Shown: positions 1 through 5,795 of the stretch, one piece after another | Position numbering within the stretch: the first letter of the stretch is position 1 | Layout: each line of letters opens with the position of its first letter | From: Prolixibacteraceae bacterium | GTDB taxonomy: Bacteria > Bacteroidota > Bacteroidia > Bacteroidales > Prolixibacteraceae | DNA: 7,639 nt | Direction: 5' to 3' | Assembly: GCA_009782655.1 (NCBI GenBank) | Contig: WRIQ01000044.1 | Span: 1 to 7,639, forward strand | The notes under the pieces: generated by a model | What the model was told of the DNA's origin: nothing | What the model saw: the letters and a program-made list of their open reading frames with translations, nothing else | Databases searched by the model: none | Program-made: the position numbers and the translations under genes

Positions 1-7
1 TTCCATA

Positions 8-1285
8 CTACTTGGTAATGTTCAATGTTTTTATTTCTTCGTGACATTCTTTTATCAACGAATCTTGTTCTTTGAGTTTTTGTTTCAACTGTAAAATTTG
101 TGTTTTCTGATCGGCGGCGCGAAATGCTTCGAGCCTCAATTCGAGGTCGCTGAGAATATTCATATAATTAATGAAGGTTTCGTGTTGGGTATGGTTCCAA
201 CCATTTTCCCGCCTGTACGACGACATGGCATTGAAATGACTGATATCCTGCAAATTATTCCAATCGTGTATAATTTTAGTATCCGGGCATTTCCTTATCA
301 TTTCCGACAACCTGAACAATTTGCTAAGGGCTTCGTTTTGAAGTTCGTTGCCCATCCATTTTGCAATGCCGTGTTCCTCTTCATAGTTGAAAGTCACAGG
401 GTTGGGAACGCTTAGCGACGCAACTGCCGGAAACTGCGAAACAGCTTCGGAAGGTAATATGGCGGCGACTTTCCCTGAATGAATCACCATGCTCAGAAAA
501 TCGTTGAAAACGCGGAAACCAGACGAGTTGTGTGGTTGTCCATGGCAAAGAATTTCGTAATCGAAACCGAGGTTGATAACCTGATCGTCTGCATTTTGCA
601 CCACCAATGCCGAAAGAAAATTATCGACCGACAGTGCTGCGCCATTTTCCGGATTATCAGAAAAAATCTGTATCAATCGATTGTTCAGCAGGGAATTTCG
701 CACGAGCAATTTAAAATTGGGTTTTGTCGTATCGCCGTATATCTGGTTGGGGCTTCTCCAGCCCAAAACTTTTTTACTGTCGTCGATAAAAGCTGCTTTA
801 AATCCCAGCCGTTTCGCTTCGGCGCCAATTTCGTTGGAATAGATCATCCCCGAATTGATAAAAACCTGCGGTTTCAGGCCGGTAAGTTCATCAATAACAT
901 TGCTGTGATCCCTGACTTGATTGGCAAAAACGTCCATGTCGTATAGCGAAGCGATGGAGTTTGAGGATGTGGTTCCCAAAAATTCAACCTGCTCCGTTTC
1001 CATTAGTTGCTTGAACGATTCCAGCATTTCGGGAGAATAGCGGCGAAACAGTTCGAGGGCGCTGCCCGAAATCAGGAAAGCGACTTTCAGTTTACCCTTG
1101 TTGTTGGCAATTTTGTGTTGAAGCAATCGGTTGGCAGGTAAATACGATTCTGCAACCTTTTTCCGGATACTCGACTCATTGGCAAAATCGTCGTAGTAAT
1201 AATGGTCGTTCCCAATGTCGAAAAACCGGTAAAGCCTCAATTTATGAGGATGGTGAATTTGAAAAACTAACGTTATCGGCTTCAT
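8..1285 (-). CDS. GH57 alpha-amylase-like protein, probably lacking the catalytic nucleophile
   Basis: This 425-residue protein clearly resembles the Bacteroidota GH57 alpha-amylase-like proteins: RLYRFFDIGNDHYYYDDFAN (17-36), VFINSGMIYSNEIG (141-154), KKVLGWRSPN (171-180), NLGFDYE (238-244), WMGNELQNEA (310-319) and FINYMNILSDLELRL (371-385). Active GH57 enzymes have a Glu nucleophile in region 3; in this subgroup I recall it within NTELIY. Here the aligned residue is Gly146, codon GGG at 848-850. The region 4 acid/base Asp appears kept as Asp242. Region 1 reads HHP rather than HQP, and region 2 (EFLGTTSSNSIASL) lacks the usual His. The frame is intact, so this is a maintained protein rather than a decayed gene. 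The last ~40 residues are Leu/Lys/Glu-rich heptads, a probable coiled coil. No signal peptide is seen, so it is cytoplasmic. A glucan-binding, regulatory or scaffolding role is inferred. The GH57 family call is firm; loss of activity is likely but unproven. Confidence 0.9.
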   Translation of the reverse strand: MKPITLVFQIHHPHKLRLYRFFDIGNDHYYYDDFANESSIRKKVAESYLPANRLLQHKIANNKGKLKVAFLISGSALELFRRYSPEMLESFKQLMETEQVEFLGTTSSNSIASLYDMDVFANQVRDHSNVIDELTGLKPQVFINSGMIYSNEIGAEAKRLGFKAAFIDDSKKVLGWRSPNQIYGDTTKPNFKLLVRNSLLNNRLIQIFSDNPENGAALSVDNFLSALVVQNADDQVINLGFDYEILCHGQPHNSSGFRVFNDFLSMVIHSGKVAAILPSEAVSQFPAVASLSVPNPVTFNYEEEHGIAKWMGNELQNEALSKLFRLSEMIRKCPDTKIIHDWNNLQDISHFNAMSSYRRENGWNHTQHETFINYMNILSDLELRLEAFRAADQKTQILQLKQKLKEQDSLIKECHEEIKTLNITK

Positions 1286-2649
1286 TTTTTCTGTTTTTTT
1301 GATTTTAAAGGTTCCTGTGACGGCAATTGGTTGGGCAATTTGGCGGCAGGCTTTCTCTTGGCACTGGTGATGACTTCTTTATAAATCGATTTCATTTGCT
1401 TCGCCGTGTTTTTCCATTCGATGCGGGCGACTTCGATTTTTCCCTGTTTCGAATAGATTTTTCTGAGCGCAGCATAATTCAGCAGTGCATGAATGGCGTC
1501 AGCCATGGCAAATGTATCCCAAAAATCGATTTTTATGGCATAGTTGACTATTTCGGCCACACCCGACTGTTTCGAAATGATGACAGGCGTTCCCGACTGC
1601 ATAGCCTCAAGAGGTGTAATACCAAAGGGTTCCGAAACTGACGGCATTACAAATACATCGCTGATACTCAGTAGATAACGGGCTTCTTCAGCTTTGAGAA
1701 ATCCGGTAAAATGAAATCTGTTGGCGATACCAAGCCGCGCAGCATGTTCGACAACATTTTGCATCATATCGCCATCGCCGGCCATTATAAAGCGTACGCC
1801 GCTGTCGTGTTTCAAAATCAGGTGAGCCGCCTCCACAAAATATTCCGGCCCCTTTTGCAGCGTGATGCGCCCCAAGAATGTCACCAGCTTTTCCCCTTTT
1901 ATCTTGGTATATTTTTTCGAACTTTTTTTGGAAACCGGCTCCACAGCATTGTACACGGTTTCTACTTTTTGCGGATCGATTTTATATTTTTCGATAATGG
2001 TATTTCGTGTCATATTGCTGACCGACACTACCTTATCGGCCATTTCCATTCCTTCGCGTTCAATGGAGTACACGGCGGGATTGAAATTTCCGCCTGTCCT
2101 GTCAATATCGGTTGCGTGAATATGCACGACCAACGGTTTCCCCGAAACTTTTTGGGCTTCCATACCTGCGGGAAAGGCAAGCCAGTCGTGAGCATGGATG
2201 ACGTCAAAATCTTTTTCCTGCGCTATCAGGCCGGCTACTAAGGCATAATCGCGTATTTCGCGGTAAAGCGAATCTCCGTAATTCCCCGAAAAATCGATGC
2301 GCCCTTCGTCGTCTATCTTTACAAAACGGCTGCGTGAACCATAAGATTTATTTTTTAACTGCCAGAATTGACCCGGACTTATATATGGAACGATACGGGA
2401 ATTGACGCCGAGATATTCAATATATTTATTTTCCCCCGACAGTTTTATATGTTGTTGCGCCACAGTTATTTGATTGGCGCCAACAAACTGAAAATCGTTG
2501 TGTTGTTCATCTCCCCAAACCTTTGGCACAACAAAAATAATATCAACATCATCCAGTTCGGACAAGCTTTTCGTCAGGCCGTAACTTGCCGTTCCCAAAC
2601 CGCCCGAAATGTGGGGCGGAAATTCCCATCCGAACATTAATATTTTCAT
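1282..2649 (-). CDS. GT-B glycosyltransferase, glycogen-synthase-like (GT4 type)
   Basis: This 455-residue retaining glycosyltransferase is predicted to transfer glucose from a nucleotide sugar to an alpha-glucan in the cytoplasm. The N-terminal Rossmann domain (about 1-235) has WEFPPHISGGLGTA (8-21), HAHDW (152-156) and HATDIDRTGG (178-187). The C-terminal domain carries FLGRITLQKG (258-267), AGDGDMM (290-296) and SEPFGITPLEAM (339-350), which contains the Glu340/Glu348 EX7E signature. The GGLG loop lacks the Lys of the KTGGL motif of GT5 bacterial glycogen synthases, so GT4 is the better class and the donor (ADP- or UDP-glucose) is open. Residues ~430-455 are a low-complexity Lys/Pro/Gln tail ending KSKKQKK, likely disordered. 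The gene overlaps the GH57 gene by 4 nt, a sign of translational coupling. The start is supported by the conserved MKILMFGWEFPP opening. A different alpha-glucan or exopolysaccharide role is possible, but the neighbours favour glycogen. Confidence 0.88.
   Translation of the reverse strand: MKILMFGWEFPPHISGGLGTASYGLTKSLSELDDVDIIFVVPKVWGDEQHNDFQFVGANQITVAQQHIKLSGENKYIEYLGVNSRIVPYISPGQFWQLKNKSYGSRSRFVKIDDEGRIDFSGNYGDSLYREIRDYALVAGLIAQEKDFDVIHAHDWLAFPAGMEAQKVSGKPLVVHIHATDIDRTGGNFNPAVYSIEREGMEMADKVVSVSNMTRNTIIEKYKIDPQKVETVYNAVEPVSKKSSKKYTKIKGEKLVTFLGRITLQKGPEYFVEAAHLILKHDSGVRFIMAGDGDMMQNVVEHAARLGIANRFHFTGFLKAEEARYLLSISDVFVMPSVSEPFGITPLEAMQSGTPVIISKQSGVAEIVNYAIKIDFWDTFAMADAIHALLNYAALRKIYSKQGKIEVARIEWKNTAKQMKSIYKEVITSAKRKPAAKLPNQLPSQEPLKSKKQKK
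1285..1300 (-). promoter_or_regulatory. A-rich leader and potential -1 slippery site at gene overlap
   Basis: The last codons of the glycosyltransferase read TCA AAA AAA CAG AAA AAA TGA. The A-rich run serves as the leader for the overlapping GH57 start (ATGA, 1282-1285), in keeping with the A-rich upstream regions used by Bacteroidota in place of Shine-Dalgarno sites. The A7 at 1294-1300 is also an A_AAA_AAA heptamer in the zero frame. A -1 slip there continues ACA GAA AAA ATG into the GH57 frame without a stop. Frameshifting is inferred, not shown. Confidence 0.4.
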
Positions 2650-2655
2650 ACAATT

Positions 2656-2659
2656 TCCT
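2656..2659 (-). promoter_or_regulatory. Shine-Dalgarno-like AGGA before the glycosyltransferase
   Basis: The transcript reads TAGGAAATTGT directly before the ATG at 2649, placing AGGA 6 nt upstream of the start. The branching-to-GSCFA and GSCFA-to-debranching spacers have no such purine motif. This supports the chosen start and suggests independent translation initiation after the long gap. Bacteroidota rely little on this signal, so its effect is uncertain. Confidence 0.4.
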
Positions 2660-2687
2660 ATTTAGTCCAATATGTCGGCTTTAACTG

Positions 2688-2756
2688 TCAGGGTGCTTGT
2701 CGAATTTTTTCGGCCTTCAACAACCTCCGAATCTGCTTAACTTCTTTTAACTTCAT
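2688..2756 (-). CDS. Candidate 22-residue basic small ORF in the operon gap
   Basis: The 133-nt gap between the debranching enzyme and glycosyltransferase genes contains an ATG-started, TGA-ended ORF encoding MKLKEVKQIRRLLKAEKIRQ plus Ala-Pro. The product is strongly basic (8 Lys/Arg against 2 Glu) and could form an amphipathic helix. It starts 26 nt after the upstream stop and ends 38 nt before the next start. It has no Shine-Dalgarno sequence and I recognise no family. It could be a leader peptide, a small binding protein or a chance ORF; at this length chance is the default. Confidence 0.2.
   Translation of the reverse strand: MKLKEVKQIRRLLKAEKIRQAP
2737..2754 (-). repeat. Pair of 8-nt direct repeats with 10-nt period
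   Basis: The plus-strand octamer TTAACTTC occurs at 2737-2744 and again at 2747-2754, so the copies are one helical turn apart. A partial third match (TTAACT) begins at 2681. Spacing of this kind is seen in some operators, but the repeat overlaps the start of the candidate small ORF and may be chance in A/T-rich DNA. Confidence 0.35.
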
Positions 2757-2782
2757 GTTTCAAAGGGCATCCGTCATTCAAA

Positions 2783-4732
2783 TCATCCGTTTTTCTCGGC
2801 CTGTGTAATGAGATGGTTACAATAGAGCAATGCGGCAACGTTCCAAGCCTGCGAAACAGCTTCGCGGGCTTCGTAGGGAGGATTCCCGTCGTACAATTCG
2901 GAAATGGTTCCCAGACAATGGATTGACATCTCGCTCTTGAAACCGTCGACCAGTTCGCGGATATGCTGCAAACCGTTTTTCTTATGAATCTGAAGATAAA
3001 CTTCGGCATAAAACTGCAACAACCAAGGATAGGCTGCGCCATTATGGGCGGCTTTCTCGCGCTGATCAGAATTTCCTTCAACCACGCCAATGTATGCAGG
3101 GTCGGCAGGCGACAAAGAACGTAATCCCCGCGGCGTAAGCAACTGTTTTTCAACAATACTGAGAATGCTTGCCTTTTGCTCTGCATTAAGCGGCGAGTAA
3201 TCGAGTGCGGCGGCAATTATCATGTTGGGCCTCACTGACCAGTCGGTGTAAAAACCGTTGTAAACATCAGCCAAATATCCTTTATCGTCGTCCCAATATG
3301 CTTTCATGAACGACTCTTCGACGCGTTCGGGCAGATGGCGCCACTTTTCAAAAAATTCGGCGTCGCCCGACGCTTTTGCTATTTCCAATACAAAGCATAC
3401 GGCATTAAACCACAGCGCATTTAACTCCACCGGCATTCCATAGCGGGGAACTACGGGCATTCCTCCTGAACGGGAATCCATCCAAGTTGCAGCATGCCCC
3501 TGATTGGCTGAAAAAAGCAGGCCGTTCTCGAGCATGTTTACAGTATGTGTTCCTTCGCAATAACTTTCGACGATCTCGCGAATCATTTTCCCATATTTGG
3601 CATAAAACTCTTTTATCCTGAGGCCCTGCTTCCTCAACTGCTGAATAGTCCAAATAAACCACAGCGAAGTGTCGGCATTGGTATAAACTAAATGTTTATC
3701 GGCAATGGAATCGGGGAAAAGGCCCTTGTTCAAATAGCGAACATACGAATCGATAACTTTTTTGCCGAGTTGCCGGTCTGACTGTACAAGCCGCAACCCC
3801 GGCAAAGCGATAAATGTTTGGCGGCTCTTGCTGTTAAACCACTGGTATCCGGCAACAATGTCTTCGCTTTCGCCCTTGTGGCAAATAAACTGAAGCGCAG
3901 CGTTTTTCAGGCAAGATAAAAAGCTATCGCGAACTGTACGTTTGTTGAGCTCTTTGGAAAAACGTTGCTTAAACGAATGCGGCTTTTCTTCGAATACGCT
4001 CGCCGAGAAGATAATGCTCTCGCCTTTTTTCAGTGGTACTTCAAAATAGCCGGGCGTAAACAAATCTTCCATGTAGTCGTATCCGCGGTTTTTGTCTTCC
4101 GAATATTCCACATTGTAGTACCAGTCGGATATGGGGGCAAAGCGGTTTTCGCAACTCAACTGCATGTGCAGATACGGATAGCCATCATAGAGGCATATTT
4201 TTATTCCATTGGGCGTTTGTTCAAACTCGGAATGAATGTAATTATTGGCTTTGCTGAGGCTGTGAATATTGCGAAAAGCCAAAAAAGGCCTGAGCCTCAG
4301 TTTTATCGGTTGCGAAGCTTCCTCCAGAGTGTATTTGACAAGAATCTGCTGCTCGTTTTCGATCAGCAGGCGCTCCTTGGTGAAGACGATATTTCCAGCT
4401 TTGAAAGTAAATTTGGGAACTTTGGCATAATCGAAATTCTGCAAATAATTGTTACCCTTGGGATTATAGTATCCGTTGACAAAACGGCGAACCCCAAAGT
4501 TAAACTCGGTTTCATTCTGAACGATTATTTCATCAAGCTGCGACAGGAGCATGTGTTTCTCGCCATCGAAAGCTGTAATCGGAATTACAAAAAGCCCGTG
4601 ATATTTCCTTGTGTTGCAACCATCCAAAGCCGTCGAGATGTATGCTCCGGCTCTGTTTGTGCGCAGTATTTCCCGCTTCGAAGTAAAATCAATGTCGGTA
4701 AGCTGCCTCGAATCAAATGAAATGTAACTCAT
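2783..4732 (-). CDS. Glycogen debranching enzyme, amylo-alpha-1,6-glucosidase type
   Basis: This enzyme is predicted to hydrolyse alpha-1,6-linked glucose at branch points of glycogen in the cytoplasm. Its 649 residues fit the bacterial two-domain type. An N-terminal GDE_N-like beta domain (about 1-270) opens with EILRTNRAGAY (21-31) and NTRKYHGLFV (40-49). A C-terminal (alpha/alpha)6-barrel glucosidase domain (about 280-645) carries NADTSLWFIW (352-361), ATWMD (415-419), PVELNALW (434-441), TPRGLRSLSP (533-542), HNGAAYPWL (563-571) and a final SQAWNVAALL (627-636). Asp419 of WMD is a plausible catalytic carboxylate, by analogy with related alpha-barrel glucosidases; this is inference. The GH13-type 4-alpha-glucanotransferase half of eukaryotic debranching enzyme is absent, so limit-dextrin stubs would need another transferase or direct attack. 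The start is supported by the conserved N-terminal wording and by the 19-nt gap after the GSCFA stop. I recall that Bacteroides carries the same gene followed by a glycosyltransferase and a GH57 gene. Confidence 0.93.
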   Translation of the reverse strand: MSYISFDSRQLTDIDFTSKREILRTNRAGAYISTALDGCNTRKYHGLFVIPITAFDGEKHMLLSQLDEIIVQNETEFNFGVRRFVNGYYNPKGNNYLQNFDYAKVPKFTFKAGNIVFTKERLLIENEQQILVKYTLEEASQPIKLRLRPFLAFRNIHSLSKANNYIHSEFEQTPNGIKICLYDGYPYLHMQLSCENRFAPISDWYYNVEYSEDKNRGYDYMEDLFTPGYFEVPLKKGESIIFSASVFEEKPHSFKQRFSKELNKRTVRDSFLSCLKNAALQFICHKGESEDIVAGYQWFNSKSRQTFIALPGLRLVQSDRQLGKKVIDSYVRYLNKGLFPDSIADKHLVYTNADTSLWFIWTIQQLRKQGLRIKEFYAKYGKMIREIVESYCEGTHTVNMLENGLLFSANQGHAATWMDSRSGGMPVVPRYGMPVELNALWFNAVCFVLEIAKASGDAEFFEKWRHLPERVEESFMKAYWDDDKGYLADVYNGFYTDWSVRPNMIIAAALDYSPLNAEQKASILSIVEKQLLTPRGLRSLSPADPAYIGVVEGNSDQREKAAHNGAAYPWLLQFYAEVYLQIHKKNGLQHIRELVDGFKSEMSIHCLGTISELYDGNPPYEAREAVSQAWNVAALLYCNHLITQAEKNG

Positions 4733-4751
4733 AAGCGTTGTTTTTAATGAT

Positions 4752-5774
4752 TCATGTGTTTATGCAAATCTCGTCACGAGATACTTTTATCTTCTTCAAA
4801 ACGCTGTCTTTCACAGCCGAGGTGTTAATGTAAGGAAAATTATCGGATATATCTTCAATCTTAGCTAAAGTTTTTTCAAGAAAATCGCGGTATGTTTTGG
4901 AATTTGCATATAATGGTTTGTGATCCAAATCGTTACATATATTTTTTATTTTCTCTGCTACTTTGACGCTATCCTCGTCGATGGCGGCTTTTTTGAATTT
5001 ATCCCAAATGTAATCCATCGCTGTCTGCGAAATGTGCATCATGTCTTCGGCATAAAAGCGATAGTCGCGCAGATCGTCCATAACTATTTCGTACGAAGGA
5101 AAATAGGTGTATTTTTCATTTCCGGAACCGCGTATCAAATCGTCGACAGACAACAGCAGTGTCGATTTGCTGAGCTGGTTTTCCGTGGCGCCGTCTTTAA
5201 AATGACGAATCGGGCTGACCGTGAAAACCACTTTTATGCCTGTATTTATCTGCCACAATTCGGTCAACGATTCGTGCATAAAATCAACTATTTCTCTGAC
5301 GTTCAGTCGAACACGACAAAATTGCGATGCCGGAAATTTATGACAATTCGAAACTACCAACCCGTTATCTTTCAATTGGAAAACCCAAGCTGTCCCAAAA
5401 GTTATAAAAAGAAAGTCAGCATGCTTCAAATATTCGCGACTGAATTTCAGTTGGTTGTTAATGCCGTCGAGCGTTTCGGCTTTATCGGTTCGCGAGAAAT
5501 CGCCGTGGTGCATAAAGCTATGCCACAAACCGTCGCGGTAAACCAAATCGGATTCTACAAAAGGCTCCTCTTTGGTCAAACGGCGAAGGCTTTGCGCCAC
5601 CGACGCGGGGTTGTAAACGATCCCGAAAGGATTTACATCCGCATCGAAACAAAGATTTTTCATACGTACGCCAATGTTTTCGGTGAAACACGAACCCATG
5701 AAAACATTTTTTGTTTTGTATCCTGTTTTCCACGCCAAATCGGGTGGTTCCACTATTGTTCTGAATGTTTTCAT
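4752..5774 (-). CDS. GSCFA-domain protein, SGNH/GDSL hydrolase-like
   Basis: This 340-residue protein belongs to the GSCFA family, whose in vivo substrate is not known to me. The naming motif is GSCFTENIG at residues 27-35, where Ser28 is the probable nucleophile. Further family-like blocks are NPFGIVYNP (48-56), TFGTAWVF (125-132), NCHKFPASQF (143-152) and VSPIRH (186-191). DMMH at 244-247 fits the DxxH catalytic Asp/His block of SGNH hydrolases, so the catalytic set looks complete. There is no signal peptide or membrane segment, so it is probably cytoplasmic. The length is about normal for the family, and the start matches the usual short lead-in before the GSCF motif. It sits 21 nt after the branching enzyme and 19 nt before the debranching enzyme, so it is embedded in a glycogen operon. 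A role as an esterase or acyltransferase on a glucan or metabolite is inference only. The leader lacks a Shine-Dalgarno sequence. Confidence 0.9.
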   Translation of the reverse strand: MKTFRTIVEPPDLAWKTGYKTKNVFMGSCFTENIGVRMKNLCFDADVNPFGIVYNPASVAQSLRRLTKEEPFVESDLVYRDGLWHSFMHHGDFSRTDKAETLDGINNQLKFSREYLKHADFLFITFGTAWVFQLKDNGLVVSNCHKFPASQFCRVRLNVREIVDFMHESLTELWQINTGIKVVFTVSPIRHFKDGATENQLSKSTLLLSVDDLIRGSGNEKYTYFPSYEIVMDDLRDYRFYAEDMMHISQTAMDYIWDKFKKAAIDEDSVKVAEKIKNICNDLDHKPLYANSKTYRDFLEKTLAKIEDISDNFPYINTSAVKDSVLKKIKVSRDEICINT

Positions 5775-5795
5775 ATTAAGAAGTGTATTACAGGA

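Larger units (their letters stand above)
2650..2782 (-). other. 133-nt intergenic gap, the only sizeable non-coding stretch
   Basis: This spacer interrupts an otherwise tightly packed operon, so it is the likeliest place for an internal promoter, processing site or attenuator. Read in the transcript direction it contains the small ORF at 2688-2756, an 8-nt direct repeat and a weak 5-bp inverted repeat. I see no clear match to the Bacteroidota promoter pattern (TTG near -33, TAnnTTTG near -7) and no hairpin followed by a U tract. Any function is inference. Confidence 0.4.

Noticed and set aside
8..1285. Reading the GH57 gene as a pseudogene
   Set aside because: There is no frameshift or premature stop, structural motifs are kept, and it is translationally coupled to its neighbour; loss of the nucleophile alone does not make a decayed gene.
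2709..2731. Inverted repeat TTCGG...CCGAA considered as a terminator
   Set aside because: The stem is only 5 bp with a 13-nt loop, and in the transcript direction it is followed by A residues rather than a U tract.
2737..3216. 159-codon minus-strand ORF overlapping the end of the debranching enzyme gene
   Set aside because: It lies out of frame within the well-conserved debranching enzyme and its translation has no recognisable family features.
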